Positions 25,407 through 34,512 of a stretch of DNA of 64,000 bases are shown here, one piece after another. The notes beneath the pieces were generated by a model, which had not been told where the DNA came from, ran no database searches, and worked only from the letters and a program-made list of their open reading frames with translations. The stretch is from Marinomonas polaris DSM 16579 (lineage in GTDB: Bacteria; Pseudomonadota; Gammaproteobacteria; Pseudomonadales; Marinomonadaceae): positions 1 through 64,000 of the forward strand of contig NZ_FQVF01000004.1 in NCBI RefSeq assembly GCF_900129155.1, in the 5' to 3' direction. Position 1 is the first letter of the stretch. Each line of letters opens with the position of its first letter. The position numbers and the translations under genes are program-made.

Positions 25407-26687
25407 CTAGCCTCTTACAATAGGTTCCAATTGTTTCGCCAGATCAAATAATGCCTGATCCATACCATTGCCTGCCGTCAACATCAGCCCCATTGGCTCT
25501 TGCTGGAAGTTGAATGGTAATGAAATACTACAACCGTCTAACACATTGGCTAACGACGTATTACGTAGACACAATAAGTTTAAACGATCGTATTCAGAGT
25601 CTTTTTCCAAGTCAGACAATTTAGGTGCGGCAACAGCAACGGTCGGCAGCAAGAAAACCGTATTTGGCTCAGCCTCTGACACCTGTTTAATAAACGCCTT
25701 GCGAGCTGCTTGAGTCTGCTGAAAATCCTCAGCATTAATGGTTTTAGCTCGGGCGAGACGAGAAGCCACTCGTGGGTCAATGTCAGCTTTTTCCAAGTCA
25801 TAATCTTGGCTATAGAAAGCCTGACTTTCAAACGCTGAAAACTGCCAAACCGGCAAGGTTTTGTAAACTTCTAGCGCATCAATAAAACGTCGTTCGACCA
25901 CCACGCCAGCCGCTTCAAGCTGAGCTAGTTTCTCGGCAAAACCTTCTTCAACCAGCGCATCTAAATCATTCATACCAAAGTTACTCGGTACCACTATTTT
26001 CAATTGAGAAAGCGGAGAAGAATCCGTGCTTTTTGTTGTATCCGCTGAGGACGCAACTCCAGACAATACTCGCCACAGTAGCTCACACTCTTCTACTGTT
26101 TTAGCAATTGGACCAACCGAATCAAGCGAATCAGACAAGGGTAAACAACCTTTTCTTGAGACGGTTTGCTGTGACGGTTTAAAGCCAGTTAAACCACAAA
26201 ACGCAGCAGGAATACGTAATGAACCGCCCGTATCTGTGCCAAGTGCGGCATCGGCTATTCCCAAGGCAATCGACGCCGCGCCACCACTGGTTGATCCTCC
26301 AGTAATGCGGCCAGCCTTAATCGGATTATCTGGCGTACCGTAATGGGGATTTAACCCTAATCCCGAATACGCCAGCTCTGTCATATTGGTATGACCTAAG
26401 AAGCTTGCACCAGCAGCTCTTAACAAAGCAACGGCAGCGGCATCTTGCTTTGCAAGCTGTTGGTTAATAAATACAGAACCTGCTTGTGTCTTATATCCTT
26501 GTACTTGAAACAGGTCTTTGATCGACACAATCGCCCCATTCAACGGCCCTTGCTGAGGATCAACATAATCAAACAGTTCAGTGAAAACTGACTGACCTTT
26601 TGAATCGATAATATCTAAAGCACTCTTCCACTTGGCAATAAGATCTCTATCCTGCCAAGCAAAATTCGATGATTTTGGTTGCGTCAT
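25407..26687 (-). CDS. Amidase-signature family hydrolase
   Basis: This has the Ser-cisSer-Lys catalytic triad of the amidase signature family: the lysine in GAIVSIKDLF near residue 58, and the serines in GGSTSGGAASIALG with TDTGGSLRIPAAFCGLTGFKPS near residues 130-170. At 426 residues it resembles the AtzF/allophanate-hydrolase-like and general amidase branch. It lies 241 bases from, and divergent to, the DUF1445-TRAP-PxpABC operon, so it might release pyroglutamate, glutamate or a related amide for that pathway; this is inferred from proximity only. Confidence 0.88.
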   Translation of the reverse strand: MTQPKSSNFAWQDRDLIAKWKSALDIIDSKGQSVFTELFDYVDPQQGPLNGAIVSIKDLFQVQGYKTQAGSVFINQQLAKQDAAAVALLRAAGASFLGHTNMTELAYSGLGLNPHYGTPDNPIKAGRITGGSTSGGAASIALGIADAALGTDTGGSLRIPAAFCGLTGFKPSQQTVSRKGCLPLSDSLDSVGPIAKTVEECELLWRVLSGVASSADTTKSTDSSPLSQLKIVVPSNFGMNDLDALVEEGFAEKLAQLEAAGVVVERRFIDALEVYKTLPVWQFSAFESQAFYSQDYDLEKADIDPRVASRLARAKTINAEDFQQTQAARKAFIKQVSEAEPNTVFLLPTVAVAAPKLSDLEKDSEYDRLNLLCLRNTSLANVLDGCSISLPFNFQQEPMGLMLTAGNGMDQALFDLAKQLEPIVRG

Positions 26688-26928
26688 ACATTAGCTCGCT
26701 ACTAGACGTTTTTGGATATTTTTTGAACGATAATTTCATAAAACCACATCCTAATTTGGTCTAAGAAATTACCTCGCTTGATACGTTCCGTCAAAGGGAG
26801 AATAATCATCACTGCAGATTTGATAAAAAAAATTGATCAAATCACCCAAAAAAACACGATTAGACTTTTAAGGTAAGCTAGATCTACTCTTAGTGAACTA
26901 GATTGTGGCAAAAAAAAGGAAAGCATAA

Positions 26929-27729
26929 ATGAAGCAAGCTACATTACCATTACTGCAACAAACGTCTGATTTACGCCAAGCGATACGCAGCAAGGCACAT
27001 ACAGGCGTTACTAGCGGCTTAGCTCAAGGCGCGATGCAAGGTAATGTGGTGATTTTACCAGCCGATTGGGCAAATGACTTTTTACTTTATTGCCAAAAAA
27101 ACCCGGTGTCTTGTCCTTTGATTGGCGTATCTGAAGTCGGCGATTTTAGGATGCCAGAACTCGGCAACGACATTGATATGCGCCACGACATCCCAGAATA
27201 CTACGTGTACCGCAATGGTGAAAAAGTCGAAAGCCGCTCAGACATTGAAGATTTATGGCAAAACGATATGGTGGCTTTTGTATTAGGTTGCTCTTTTTCT
27301 TTTGAACATGCGTTATCACAAGCTGGACTCACACCAAGAAACATAGAAGAAGACGTGAACGTCTCTATGTTCGAAACCAATATTGCTACCGTACCAGCAG
27401 GTCGTTTTTTTGGTAACACAGTCGTGACAATGCGCCCTTATGTTCCAAAAGATGCCATTCGAGCGATTCAAATCACTACACGCTTTCCAAAAGCTCATGG
27501 TGCTCCACTACACTTTGGTTCACCACAAGACATTGGTATCGCAGATCTAAGCAAGCCAGATTACGGCGATGCAGTAAGCATTAAAGATGGAGAAGTCCCT
27601 GTATTTTGGGCGTGTGGCGTCACACCACAAGTTGCCATTCGCAATGCCAAGCCACCGATTTGCATTACACACGCACCAGGAAAAATGCTGGTGACAGATA
27701 TTTTAGATACGGATCTCGCTGTGCTATAG
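26929..27729 (+). CDS. DUF1445 (YcsI-like) putative hydro-lyase / D-glutamate cyclase family
   Basis: The 266-residue protein has the family blocks [55 protein letters not shown] and [12 protein letters not shown]. In Bacillus subtilis the family member YcsI is encoded with the 5-oxoprolinase subunits, and the animal homologue is a D-glutamate cyclase that makes 5-oxo-D-proline. Here it heads an operon with a TRAP transporter and PxpABC, so a role in producing or processing 5-oxoproline is likely. The exact reaction remains an inference. Confidence 0.87.
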   Translation: MKQATLPLLQQTSDLRQAIRSKAHTGVTSGLAQGAMQGNVVILPADWANDFLLYCQKNPVSCPLIGVSEVGDFRMPELGNDIDMRHDIPEYYVYRNGEKVESRSDIEDLWQNDMVAFVLGCSFSFEHALSQAGLTPRNIEEDVNVSMFETNIATVPAGRFFGNTVVTMRPYVPKDAIRAIQITTRFPKAHGAPLHFGSPQDIGIADLSKPDYGDAVSIKDGEVPVFWACGVTPQVAIRNAKPPICITHAPGKMLVTDILDTDLAVL

Positions 27730-27827
27730 CGTTTTTCAGGACCTTGAATGATACCTCGCAGGTAGTAACTACCGCGTCTTTGATAATAAAAAACGAACAA
27801 CAACATCAAAAAATAGGAACGAATACT

Positions 27828-28805
27828 ATGTCAAAATTAACCAACGCATTACTCATTAGCAGCGTCGCTATTGGCGGCCTTACTTCTACCGCCAGCTTTG
27901 CCGAAAAATGGCACATGCCAACGCCTTATGGTGATGGCAACCTACAAACACAAATCGCTTATACCTTCACCAAAGAAATCAGAGACAATACCAATGGTGA
28001 TCTTGATATCACGGTTCACTCTGGTGGTTCTTTGGTAAAGCACACTGAAATTCCACGTTCTGTGAAATCAGGACAAGTACAAATGGGTGAAGTATTCTTG
28101 GGTATTTTGGGCAATGAAAACCCGATTTACAAACACGATAATATTCCATTTTTAGCGACGTCTTTTGAAGACGCAAAAAGATTGTGGGAAGCGGCTAAAC
28201 CCTCTATCGCCAAGGAACTTGATAAAGACGGCATGATGCTGCTTTATACGGTAGCGTGGCCAGCACAAAGCCTTTACAGCAAAGAGCCAGTGAACAGCTT
28301 GGCCGATCTAAAAGGTCAAAAAATGCGTGCTTACAGCCCAACGCAATCTCGCCTTGCTGATTTAATGAATACCACGCCAATGACCATTCAAACGCCTGAT
28401 ATTCCTCAAGCTTTTAGTACTGGTATTATCCAAGCCATGATCACTTCGCCATCAACAGGCGTTGATAGCCAAGCTTGGGATTACGTGAACTATTACACAG
28501 ATGTAAAAGCGTGGATTCCAAAAAACATCGTTGTAGTGAATAAGCGAGCTTTCCGTCGTTTGGATAAAGCGACTCAGCAAGTAGTACTAGATGCTGCGAA
28601 AAATGCCGAAGCGGCAGGCTGGACTCAAATCGCGGCACGCGCGGCGAAAGACAAAGCAACCTTGCTTGAAAATGGCATGGTGGTATCGGATCCATCGCCT
28701 CAATTAGTTGAAGAACTAAAAGCCATTGGCAAAACGATGACAGAAGAATGGAAAGCAGAAGCACCAAAAGAAATTGGTGAAATCCTGACTCGTTACCAGA
28801 ACTGA
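27828..28805 (+). CDS. TRAP transporter substrate-binding protein (DctP family)
   Basis: This periplasmic solute receptor for a tripartite ATP-independent transporter starts at ATG 27828. An upstream in-frame ATG at 27606 lies inside the preceding gene and is rejected. The signal peptide ends near ASFAEKW (about residue 24). The mature protein has the family's arginine-containing block KGQKMRAYSPTQSRLADLMN and the STGIIQAMITSP segment. Context with DUF1445 and PxpABC suggests 5-oxoproline or a close carboxylate as ligand. Confidence 0.9.
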   Translation: MSKLTNALLISSVAIGGLTSTASFAEKWHMPTPYGDGNLQTQIAYTFTKEIRDNTNGDLDITVHSGGSLVKHTEIPRSVKSGQVQMGEVFLGILGNENPIYKHDNIPFLATSFEDAKRLWEAAKPSIAKELDKDGMMLLYTVAWPAQSLYSKEPVNSLADLKGQKMRAYSPTQSRLADLMNTTPMTIQTPDIPQAFSTGIIQAMITSPSTGVDSQAWDYVNYYTDVKAWIPKNIVVVNKRAFRRLDKATQQVVLDAAKNAEAAGWTQIAARAAKDKATLLENGMVVSDPSPQLVEELKAIGKTMTEEWKAEAPKEIGEILTRYQN

Positions 28806-28810
28806 TTATC

Positions 28811-28841
28811 AAGAGTCTTTAACTGGTAACAAAAGACTCTT
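28811..28841 (+). promoter_or_regulatory. Intercistronic hairpin between dctP and dctQ genes
   Basis: The perfect 10-bp stem AAGAGTCTTT/AAAGACTCTT has an 11-base loop and no T-run. It begins 5 bases after the binding-protein stop. Such hairpins after binding-protein genes often protect the 3' end of the shorter transcript and raise receptor level over permease. Confidence 0.6.
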
Positions 28842-28929
28842 AGATAAAACGCGTCCTCCCAACACCCCTAGTTTTTTGTTGGTTACAACATGAAGCTAGG
28901 TGGTGTCTTCCAAGCAAAAAGTGAACACT

Positions 28930-29448
28930 ATGAGCCAATTAAAAGAAAAACTTTACCTCTGTTCTGGCCTGTTGTCCGGTTTGTGTATCGTTATTATTAC
29001 CTTGCTTTTATTAGCACAAATCATCGGTCGTTTATTCGGTTTTATTGTCCCCTCTGCGGAAGATTTCGCTGGCTATGCGCTTGCGGCATCAACCTTTCTT
29101 GGGTTGGCTTATACCTTTCGTGAAGGCGGCCATATTCGTGTCACCTTGCTGATTCAACGATTTTCTCCGGTACCTCGCATGATACAAGAAGTCGTGATTC
29201 TAATCTTATCCTTCGGGTTACTGTGCTATTTATCCTACGCCTGCTCTTACATGGTGTACGAATCTTATATTTATGACGAAGTGTCTTATGGCTATGTGCC
29301 TATTCCGCTTTGGATTCCGCAACTGCCTGTGGCTATTGGTATGATCGCGCTTAACCTCGCCATTTTAGATGCATTAATCACAGTATTGCGGGGCAAAAAA
29401 CCCACTTATAGTGAACAAGAAGACGCTCTGTCTTTGGAGGAAATCTAA
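28930..29448 (+). CDS. TRAP transporter small permease (DctQ family)
   Basis: This is a four-helix inner-membrane protein of 172 residues (hydrophobic stretches near 10-32, 43-62, 85-105 and 128-146 from the chosen start). AGYALAASTFLGLAYTFREGGHIRV is the characteristic DctQ block. I start at ATG 28930 (MSQLKEKLYL); a GTG at 28900 lies 10 codons earlier. The stop overlaps the start of the large permease gene (TAATG), so the two are coupled. Confidence 0.88.
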   Translation: MSQLKEKLYLCSGLLSGLCIVIITLLLLAQIIGRLFGFIVPSAEDFAGYALAASTFLGLAYTFREGGHIRVTLLIQRFSPVPRMIQEVVILILSFGLLCYLSYACSYMVYESYIYDEVSYGYVPIPLWIPQLPVAIGMIALNLAILDALITVLRGKKPTYSEQEDALSLEEI

Positions 29449-30755
29449 TGGATATGATGTGGATTTCTATCCTGTTGGCGTTTGCCATGCTCGCCCTTTT
29501 ATCGCTTGGTGTTTGGGTGTCTTTTACCCTAATCGCCATTGGTGGCTTGGGCTTAATTCTTTCCGAAAATTATCAGGTAGATTTGCTTTTCGCGACTTCT
29601 AGCTGGGGTGCAAGTACTGCGTGGTCACTTACCGCTTTGCCATTGTTTATTTGGATGGGCGAAGTCTTGTTTCGTACGCGCTTATCAGAAGATTTATTCA
29701 AAGGTCTGTCGCCTTGGCTGGGCGGTGTGCCGGGGAAATTGCTACACGTGAATATCCTTAGCTGTGGCATTTTTGCTGCGGTGTCTGGTTCTTCTGCGGC
29801 AACGGCTGCGACCATTGGACGCATGACTTTGCCAGAGCTTCGCAAGCAAGGTTACAGCGATCGCATGGCCATCGGTACCTTGGCAGGATCTGGGACCTTG
29901 GGCCTGCTAATTCCACCATCGATTATTTTGATTGTGTATGGCGTGGCGGCAGAAGTGTCTATTGCACGTTTGTTTATCGCTGGCGCTTTGCCAGGCTTGT
30001 TATTAGTCACCCTATTTATGGGCTTTACCATGATATGGGGACATCTACATAAGGACGAATTGCCTAAAACAACGGGCTATGAAACCAGCTGGTCAGCACG
30101 CATCAAAGGTTTGCGTAAACTCTTGCCTGTCGTGGGGTTGATCGGCTTTGTTTTAGGATCTATTTACGGTGGTATTACGACGCCAACCGAAGCTGCTGCC
30201 ATTGGTGTGGCGGGTGCTTTAGTACTTGCGGCATTCACTGGATCATTAAGTCGTCATAGCTTTATGGACAGCTTATTAGGTGCGGTAAAAAGCTCTTGTA
30301 TGATTGGTTTTATCTTGGTTGGCGCGCACTTTTTGACGCTGGCGATGGGCTTTTTGGGCATACCTAAAGCCTTGGCTTTGTGGATTTCTGGCATGTCTTT
30401 GTCGCCTATGGAATTGATCTTATACCTCACAGTATTGTTTGTGATATTAGGCTGTTTCTTAGATGGTATTTCTGTGGTGGTGCTGACTGTTGCAGTCATC
30501 TTACCTATGGTACAAGCGGCGAATATTGATCTGTTATGGTTTGGTATCTTCATAGTGTTGGTGGTGGAAATGTCGCAAATTACCCCGCCCGTTGGTTTCA
30601 ATCTCTTTGTGATTCAGGCTCTGACAGGGAAAAATATTTTGTATGTGGCAAAAGCTGCCCTGCCGTTCTTTTTACTGATTGGCGTAGCCATCTTGTTAAT
30701 CAGTATTTTTCCTGAAATTGTCACGTACTTACCAACGACCATGTCTCAAAACTAA
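29448..30755 (+). CDS. TRAP transporter large permease (DctM family)
   Basis: This is the sodium-coupled transport subunit, 435 residues with about 11-12 membrane helices. Family features include SGSSAATAATIGRMTLPELRKQGY and GTLAGSGTLGLLIPPSIILIVYG near residues 110-160, and a second related repeat with GGITTPTEAAAIGV and EMSQITPPVGFNLF. GGAGG lies just upstream of the overlapped start. It functions with the DctQ and DctP partners encoded immediately upstream. Confidence 0.93.
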   Translation: MDMMWISILLAFAMLALLSLGVWVSFTLIAIGGLGLILSENYQVDLLFATSSWGASTAWSLTALPLFIWMGEVLFRTRLSEDLFKGLSPWLGGVPGKLLHVNILSCGIFAAVSGSSAATAATIGRMTLPELRKQGYSDRMAIGTLAGSGTLGLLIPPSIILIVYGVAAEVSIARLFIAGALPGLLLVTLFMGFTMIWGHLHKDELPKTTGYETSWSARIKGLRKLLPVVGLIGFVLGSIYGGITTPTEAAAIGVAGALVLAAFTGSLSRHSFMDSLLGAVKSSCMIGFILVGAHFLTLAMGFLGIPKALALWISGMSLSPMELILYLTVLFVILGCFLDGISVVVLTVAVILPMVQAANIDLLWFGIFIVLVVEMSQITPPVGFNLFVIQALTGKNILYVAKAALPFFLLIGVAILLISIFPEIVTYLPTTMSQN

Positions 30756-30791
30756 CCTCTTTTAACAGTAAAAAGGCACGAGGAACCAAAC

Positions 30792-31559
30792 ATGAAATTA
30801 AATTGCGATATGGGCGAAGCTTTCGGCGCTTGGAAAATGGGTTTAGACGATAAAATCATGCCGTTTGTGGACCAAGCAAACATCGCTTGCGGCTTCCATG
30901 CTTCCGATCCACTGACCATGGCAAAAACCGTTGCCTTGGCAAAACAGCATAATGTCACCATTGGCGCGCATCCAGCTTATCCAGACTTAGTCGGCTTTGG
31001 TCGTCGTAATATGGATATCGCACCTGCGGAATTAAAAGCATTGATTCAATACCAAATCGGCGCGTTAAAAGGCATCTGCGAAAGCCAAAACACTCAAGTG
31101 GATTACGTCAAACCCCATGGTGCTTTATACAACACCATGATGGCGGATTTCACTGTGTTAGACACGGTGATGCAAGCGGTAAGCGAGCTAGACGCTACCA
31201 TGCCATTGATGGTGATGGCCGTGCCAGAAGCGCCAGAAATCCAGAAGATGGCAAAAAAATACGGTATCCGCGTTTGGTTTGAAGCTTTTTCTGATCGTTT
31301 ATACACAGACGAAGGCCGCCTGACGCCACGCAAAGAACCAAACGCGGTTCACGCCAGTTTTGACTTGATCGAAAAGCAAGTCGAGCAATTATGCGAAACA
31401 GGCACATTAACGACCACCTCGGGCAAACAACTGGCGATCCACGCCGACACTATTTGTGTGCATGGTGATGGTGCTCATGCAGTGGATGCTGTTACACGCA
31501 TTCGGACTCTGGTTGATCGACTAAACCTTAATCAGCCAAGTAAGAAAAACGCGAAATAA
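30792..31559 (+). CDS. pxpA: 5-oxoprolinase subunit A (LamB/YcsF family)
   Basis: PxpA is one of three subunits that hydrolyse 5-oxo-L-proline (pyroglutamate) to glutamate with ATP. The N-terminal MKLNCDMGEAFGAW and CGFHASDPLTM blocks, GAHPAYPDLVGFGRR and VKPHGALYN are family hallmarks and hold the probable metal- or substrate-contacting Asp and His residues. The length of 255 residues is standard. It is followed after 3 bases by pxpB. Confidence 0.93.
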   Translation: MKLNCDMGEAFGAWKMGLDDKIMPFVDQANIACGFHASDPLTMAKTVALAKQHNVTIGAHPAYPDLVGFGRRNMDIAPAELKALIQYQIGALKGICESQNTQVDYVKPHGALYNTMMADFTVLDTVMQAVSELDATMPLMVMAVPEAPEIQKMAKKYGIRVWFEAFSDRLYTDEGRLTPRKEPNAVHASFDLIEKQVEQLCETGTLTTTSGKQLAIHADTICVHGDGAHAVDAVTRIRTLVDRLNLNQPSKKNAK

Positions 31560-31562
31560 ATT

Positions 31563-32267
31563 ATGAGCCATGAAGATTTCCCGAACATAGAAATGGTCAG
31601 TAATCAGGCCTGCTTATTGACCTTTAGTCAGGTGATTAGCGAAGCGACCTCCAATTACATCGCTCAAGTCACACAACACTTGGTGAAGCTGGCGGGGATC
31701 GTGGATTTAGTGCCATCCTACACCACGCTTTTGGTGGTATTTGATGACGATCATTATGACCGCTTTGCGATTTTTAAAACCATTCGCCAGACCATAGAAG
31801 CCATTGATCCTAATGACTTTTCAGTCAAAGATCAGCGCGAAGTGGTGATTCCGGTGTATTACGGCAAGGAAGTAGGGCCAGATATCGAAGATGTTGCTAG
31901 TCATTGCAAGTTGAGCATAGACGAAGTGATTAAACGTCACCAAGAGACAACCTATCGAGCCTACGCCATTGGTTTTACGCCGGGGTTTGCTTTCTTGGGT
32001 AATACACCCGATGAACTTCATGTGCCAAGAAAAACCACGCCGCGCTTAAAAGTTCCCGTTGGCAGCGTGGCGTTAGCAGAAAATCAAACGGCGGTTTATC
32101 CCAGCGTGACACCAGGTGGATGGCAAATTATCGGTCGCACTCCGGTCAATTTGATTGATTGGGGCAGCAAGAATCTCGCGCTAATCGCCATGGGAGATTC
32201 GGTGCGATTCGAGCCTATTTCTCGGGATGAATTCTTAGTACTAGGAGGTCAGCTCGATGGCTTTTAA
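31563..32267 (+). CDS. pxpB: 5-oxoprolinase subunit B (KipI family)
   Basis: PxpB works with PxpC in the ATP-dependent ring opening of 5-oxoproline. The middle block VVIPVYYGKEVGPDIEDVA and the C-terminal GFTPGFAFLGNTPDELHVPRK and PSVTPGGWQIIGRTP are typical. In B. subtilis the homologue KipI also inhibits the sporulation kinase KinA, but that is not relevant to a gammaproteobacterium. The gene overlaps pxpC by 11 bases. Confidence 0.92.
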   Translation: MSHEDFPNIEMVSNQACLLTFSQVISEATSNYIAQVTQHLVKLAGIVDLVPSYTTLLVVFDDDHYDRFAIFKTIRQTIEAIDPNDFSVKDQREVVIPVYYGKEVGPDIEDVASHCKLSIDEVIKRHQETTYRAYAIGFTPGFAFLGNTPDELHVPRKTTPRLKVPVGSVALAENQTAVYPSVTPGGWQIIGRTPVNLIDWGSKNLALIAMGDSVRFEPISRDEFLVLGGQLDGF

Positions 32268-33180
32268 AGTAATCAAACCTGGTTTATTGGCACTGGTTCA
32301 AGACTTGGGTCGCCATGGTCATCAATCTATTGGCCTAACCACGGGTGGCCCGATGGATGAAGTCGCCTTTCGTTGGAGCAATGCCCTACTTGATAACGAC
32401 AGTAATAGCCCAGAGATCGAGATTACGTTTGGCATGTTCATATTAGAAGCACAAGCCGATACCAGCATCGCCATCACTGGGGCGGATCTTGCGGCGACGC
32501 TGAACGATAAAAGCATTACACCTTGGCAAACCTATGCCATTAAAAAAGGCGATGTATTAGCCTTCCACCAGCCAGTTTGGGGCTTACGTGCTTATCTCGC
32601 GGTTAAAGGCGGTTTCATTTGCGAACCAACGTTAGGCAGTGTTGCCACGGTGGTGCGTGAAAAAATTGGCGGACTCACCGGCAAAGGTGACAAACTGCAA
32701 AAAGGCGATTTATTAGCTTATCAAGCTTGCTCTGATCATGAGCAACGATCTGTGCCACGCTTGGCGATTCCAAATTATGGCAATAAAGAAATCCCGGTAA
32801 TCTTAGGTTATCAATATCAGTCTTTTTCAACTTTTGAACGAGCCAACTTTTTCTCTTGTGATTACAAAGTGTCGTCTAACTCAGACCGCATGGGTTATCG
32901 ATTGGAAGGCAAAGAAGTACACAGCGACCTGAAAGGCATTATTTCGGAAGGCATTGCTTATGGTGCGATTCAAGTGCCAAAAGATGGCCAACCGATTGTC
33001 TTATTGCAAGATAGGCAAACCATCGGTGGCTACCCGAAAATGGGCTGCGTAACCCGTATTGGCGGTGGCATTCTTGCCCAACAAAAGCCGGGCGATATTA
33101 TCCAGTTCACTCCCATCACTGTCGATCAGGCCGAGCAAGAACGTCATTTGCAAATGGCTCGACTCGCGCAGTGGCGTTGA
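32257..33180 (+). CDS. pxpC: 5-oxoprolinase subunit C (KipA, carboxyltransferase-domain family)
   Basis: PxpC has the fold of the allophanate hydrolase C-terminal domain. The N-terminal LALVQDLGRHGHQSIGLTTGGPMDE, central WGLRAYLAVKGGF and SNSDRMGYRLEG, and C-terminal ISEGIAYGAIQVPKDGQPIVLL and TIGGYPKMGCV blocks are all present. It completes the 5-oxoprolinase cluster, which provides glutamate from pyroglutamate arising by cyclisation of glutamine or from uptake through the linked TRAP system. Confidence 0.92.
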   Translation: MAFKVIKPGLLALVQDLGRHGHQSIGLTTGGPMDEVAFRWSNALLDNDSNSPEIEITFGMFILEAQADTSIAITGADLAATLNDKSITPWQTYAIKKGDVLAFHQPVWGLRAYLAVKGGFICEPTLGSVATVVREKIGGLTGKGDKLQKGDLLAYQACSDHEQRSVPRLAIPNYGNKEIPVILGYQYQSFSTFERANFFSCDYKVSSNSDRMGYRLEGKEVHSDLKGIISEGIAYGAIQVPKDGQPIVLLQDRQTIGGYPKMGCVTRIGGGILAQQKPGDIIQFTPITVDQAEQERHLQMARLAQWR

Positions 33181-33197
33181 TATTTACTTATCGATAC

Positions 33198-33217
33198 AAA
33201 GCTGGGTAACCAGCTTT
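33198..33217 (+). terminator. Hairpin after pxpC, possible terminator
   Basis: The 8-bp stem AAAGCTGG/CCAGCTTT with a GTAA loop lies 17 bases after pxpC. No T-run follows, so it is a weak candidate terminator or a processing hairpin. Confidence 0.4.
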
Positions 33218-33315
33218 GACATTTACTTACCAAACTCTCATTTTATTCCTGCATTTTTGTCTTAGACTGACTAATCATTACTTTGCCTATCATATCGGCG
33301 GGATTAAATCTGTTT

Positions 33316-34476
33316 ATGATATTAAGAGTCCTTGTTTGCATAACTCTGTCGCTTTTTTTATTAGGAGAAAAAGCCTATTCATCCGAGTTACGTTTTGGTT
33401 TTACTGGTCCGTTAACAGGTCCAAATGCCTTTACGGGAGCTCAGGTAATTCGAGGTATAGAGTTAGGCTTTAAACGTATCAATGACAGCAAGAAACTGAA
33501 CTATCAACTGTTATTAGTTCCCTTAGACGATGGCTATGAGCCAAGTCGAACGCCTTCCCAAGTCACTACTCTAATCAAGGATTATGGGGTAAAAGCAATG
33601 TTAGGCAGCGTTGGAACACCAACCAATCTTGCATCTCTTGATGTTTTATCAAAAAACGATATACCACTTATTCAGCCTTTCACTGGTGCACAATCTATTC
33701 GAGCCGAGAGGTCATCACCCTTCATTTTTAACACTCGGGCAAGCTACACAGAAGAAGCCCGTTATTTAATCAACATACTGGTAAATGATTTAGGTATAAA
33801 GCCGAATGAAATTGCGGTTTTTGCACAGAAGGACAGTTACGGCGATGCAGGATTAGCCAGCACAATAGAAGCTTTAACTGGCGCTGGACTCAAAGATCCA
33901 GCGTCAATATTGCAGATTCGACATCAACGAAATAGTAGCGAAGTAAGTAATTCGGTTGCAGATGTCTTAGGTGTTTTTCCGATACCAAAAGCCATTATTA
34001 TGATCAGCACTTATGACACAAGCGCCAACTTTATTAAGCAGCTTGAGGCCTTTGACATCTCACCACTGTTTGCTGCTTTTTCATTTACGGGATTGGAGGC
34101 ATTACAAGCACAAATTAGCGACACTAAGGCAAAGATATTAATGACTCAAACAACCCCTTCGCTAAATAATTCGAAATCGCCAATCATCAAACAACTGAGA
34201 AAAGACATGGCTCGCTTTGGAGACATGGCTCCTCCAACAACAATGCAATTGGAAGGTTACATTAATGCTCTCATTGTTGGACAAGCTCTTTTACCATTAA
34301 AAGACATTCCTACCAGCAAAGAAATTGAAGACAGCTTAAAAAAACTTGCGAGGGATAATTATGACTCTCAGGAACAAAACGAACTTTATGTTTTAAACAT
34401 CAAAAAACGACATATTTGGGTGCAACTTATTACCAATGGTGTATTACAAGAATTATCTTACGCTGACATACAGTGA
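33316..34476 (+). CDS. Periplasmic binding protein of branched-chain amino acid type, likely sensor partner
   Basis: A type I periplasmic-binding fold (Peripla_BP_6 type) with a signal peptide ending near AYSSEL (about residue 22). The N-terminal ELRFGFTGPLTGPNAFTGA and IELGFKRINDSKKLN are typical of Leu/Ile/Val-binding relatives. No permease or ATPase genes follow; the next gene is a large membrane hybrid kinase 36 bases downstream. It therefore probably presents its ligand to that kinase, as TorT does for TorS. I start at ATG 33316; a TTG at 33283 is the alternative. The ligand is unknown. Confidence 0.8.
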   Translation: MILRVLVCITLSLFLLGEKAYSSELRFGFTGPLTGPNAFTGAQVIRGIELGFKRINDSKKLNYQLLLVPLDDGYEPSRTPSQVTTLIKDYGVKAMLGSVGTPTNLASLDVLSKNDIPLIQPFTGAQSIRAERSSPFIFNTRASYTEEARYLINILVNDLGIKPNEIAVFAQKDSYGDAGLASTIEALTGAGLKDPASILQIRHQRNSSEVSNSVADVLGVFPIPKAIIMISTYDTSANFIKQLEAFDISPLFAAFSFTGLEALQAQISDTKAKILMTQTTPSLNNSKSPIIKQLRKDMARFGDMAPPTTMQLEGYINALIVGQALLPLKDIPTSKEIEDSLKKLARDNYDSQEQNELYVLNIKKRHIWVQLITNGVLQELSYADIQ

Positions 34477-34512
34477 CCAGTTATTAAACGAGAAACTTAG
34501 TAGATTCACATT

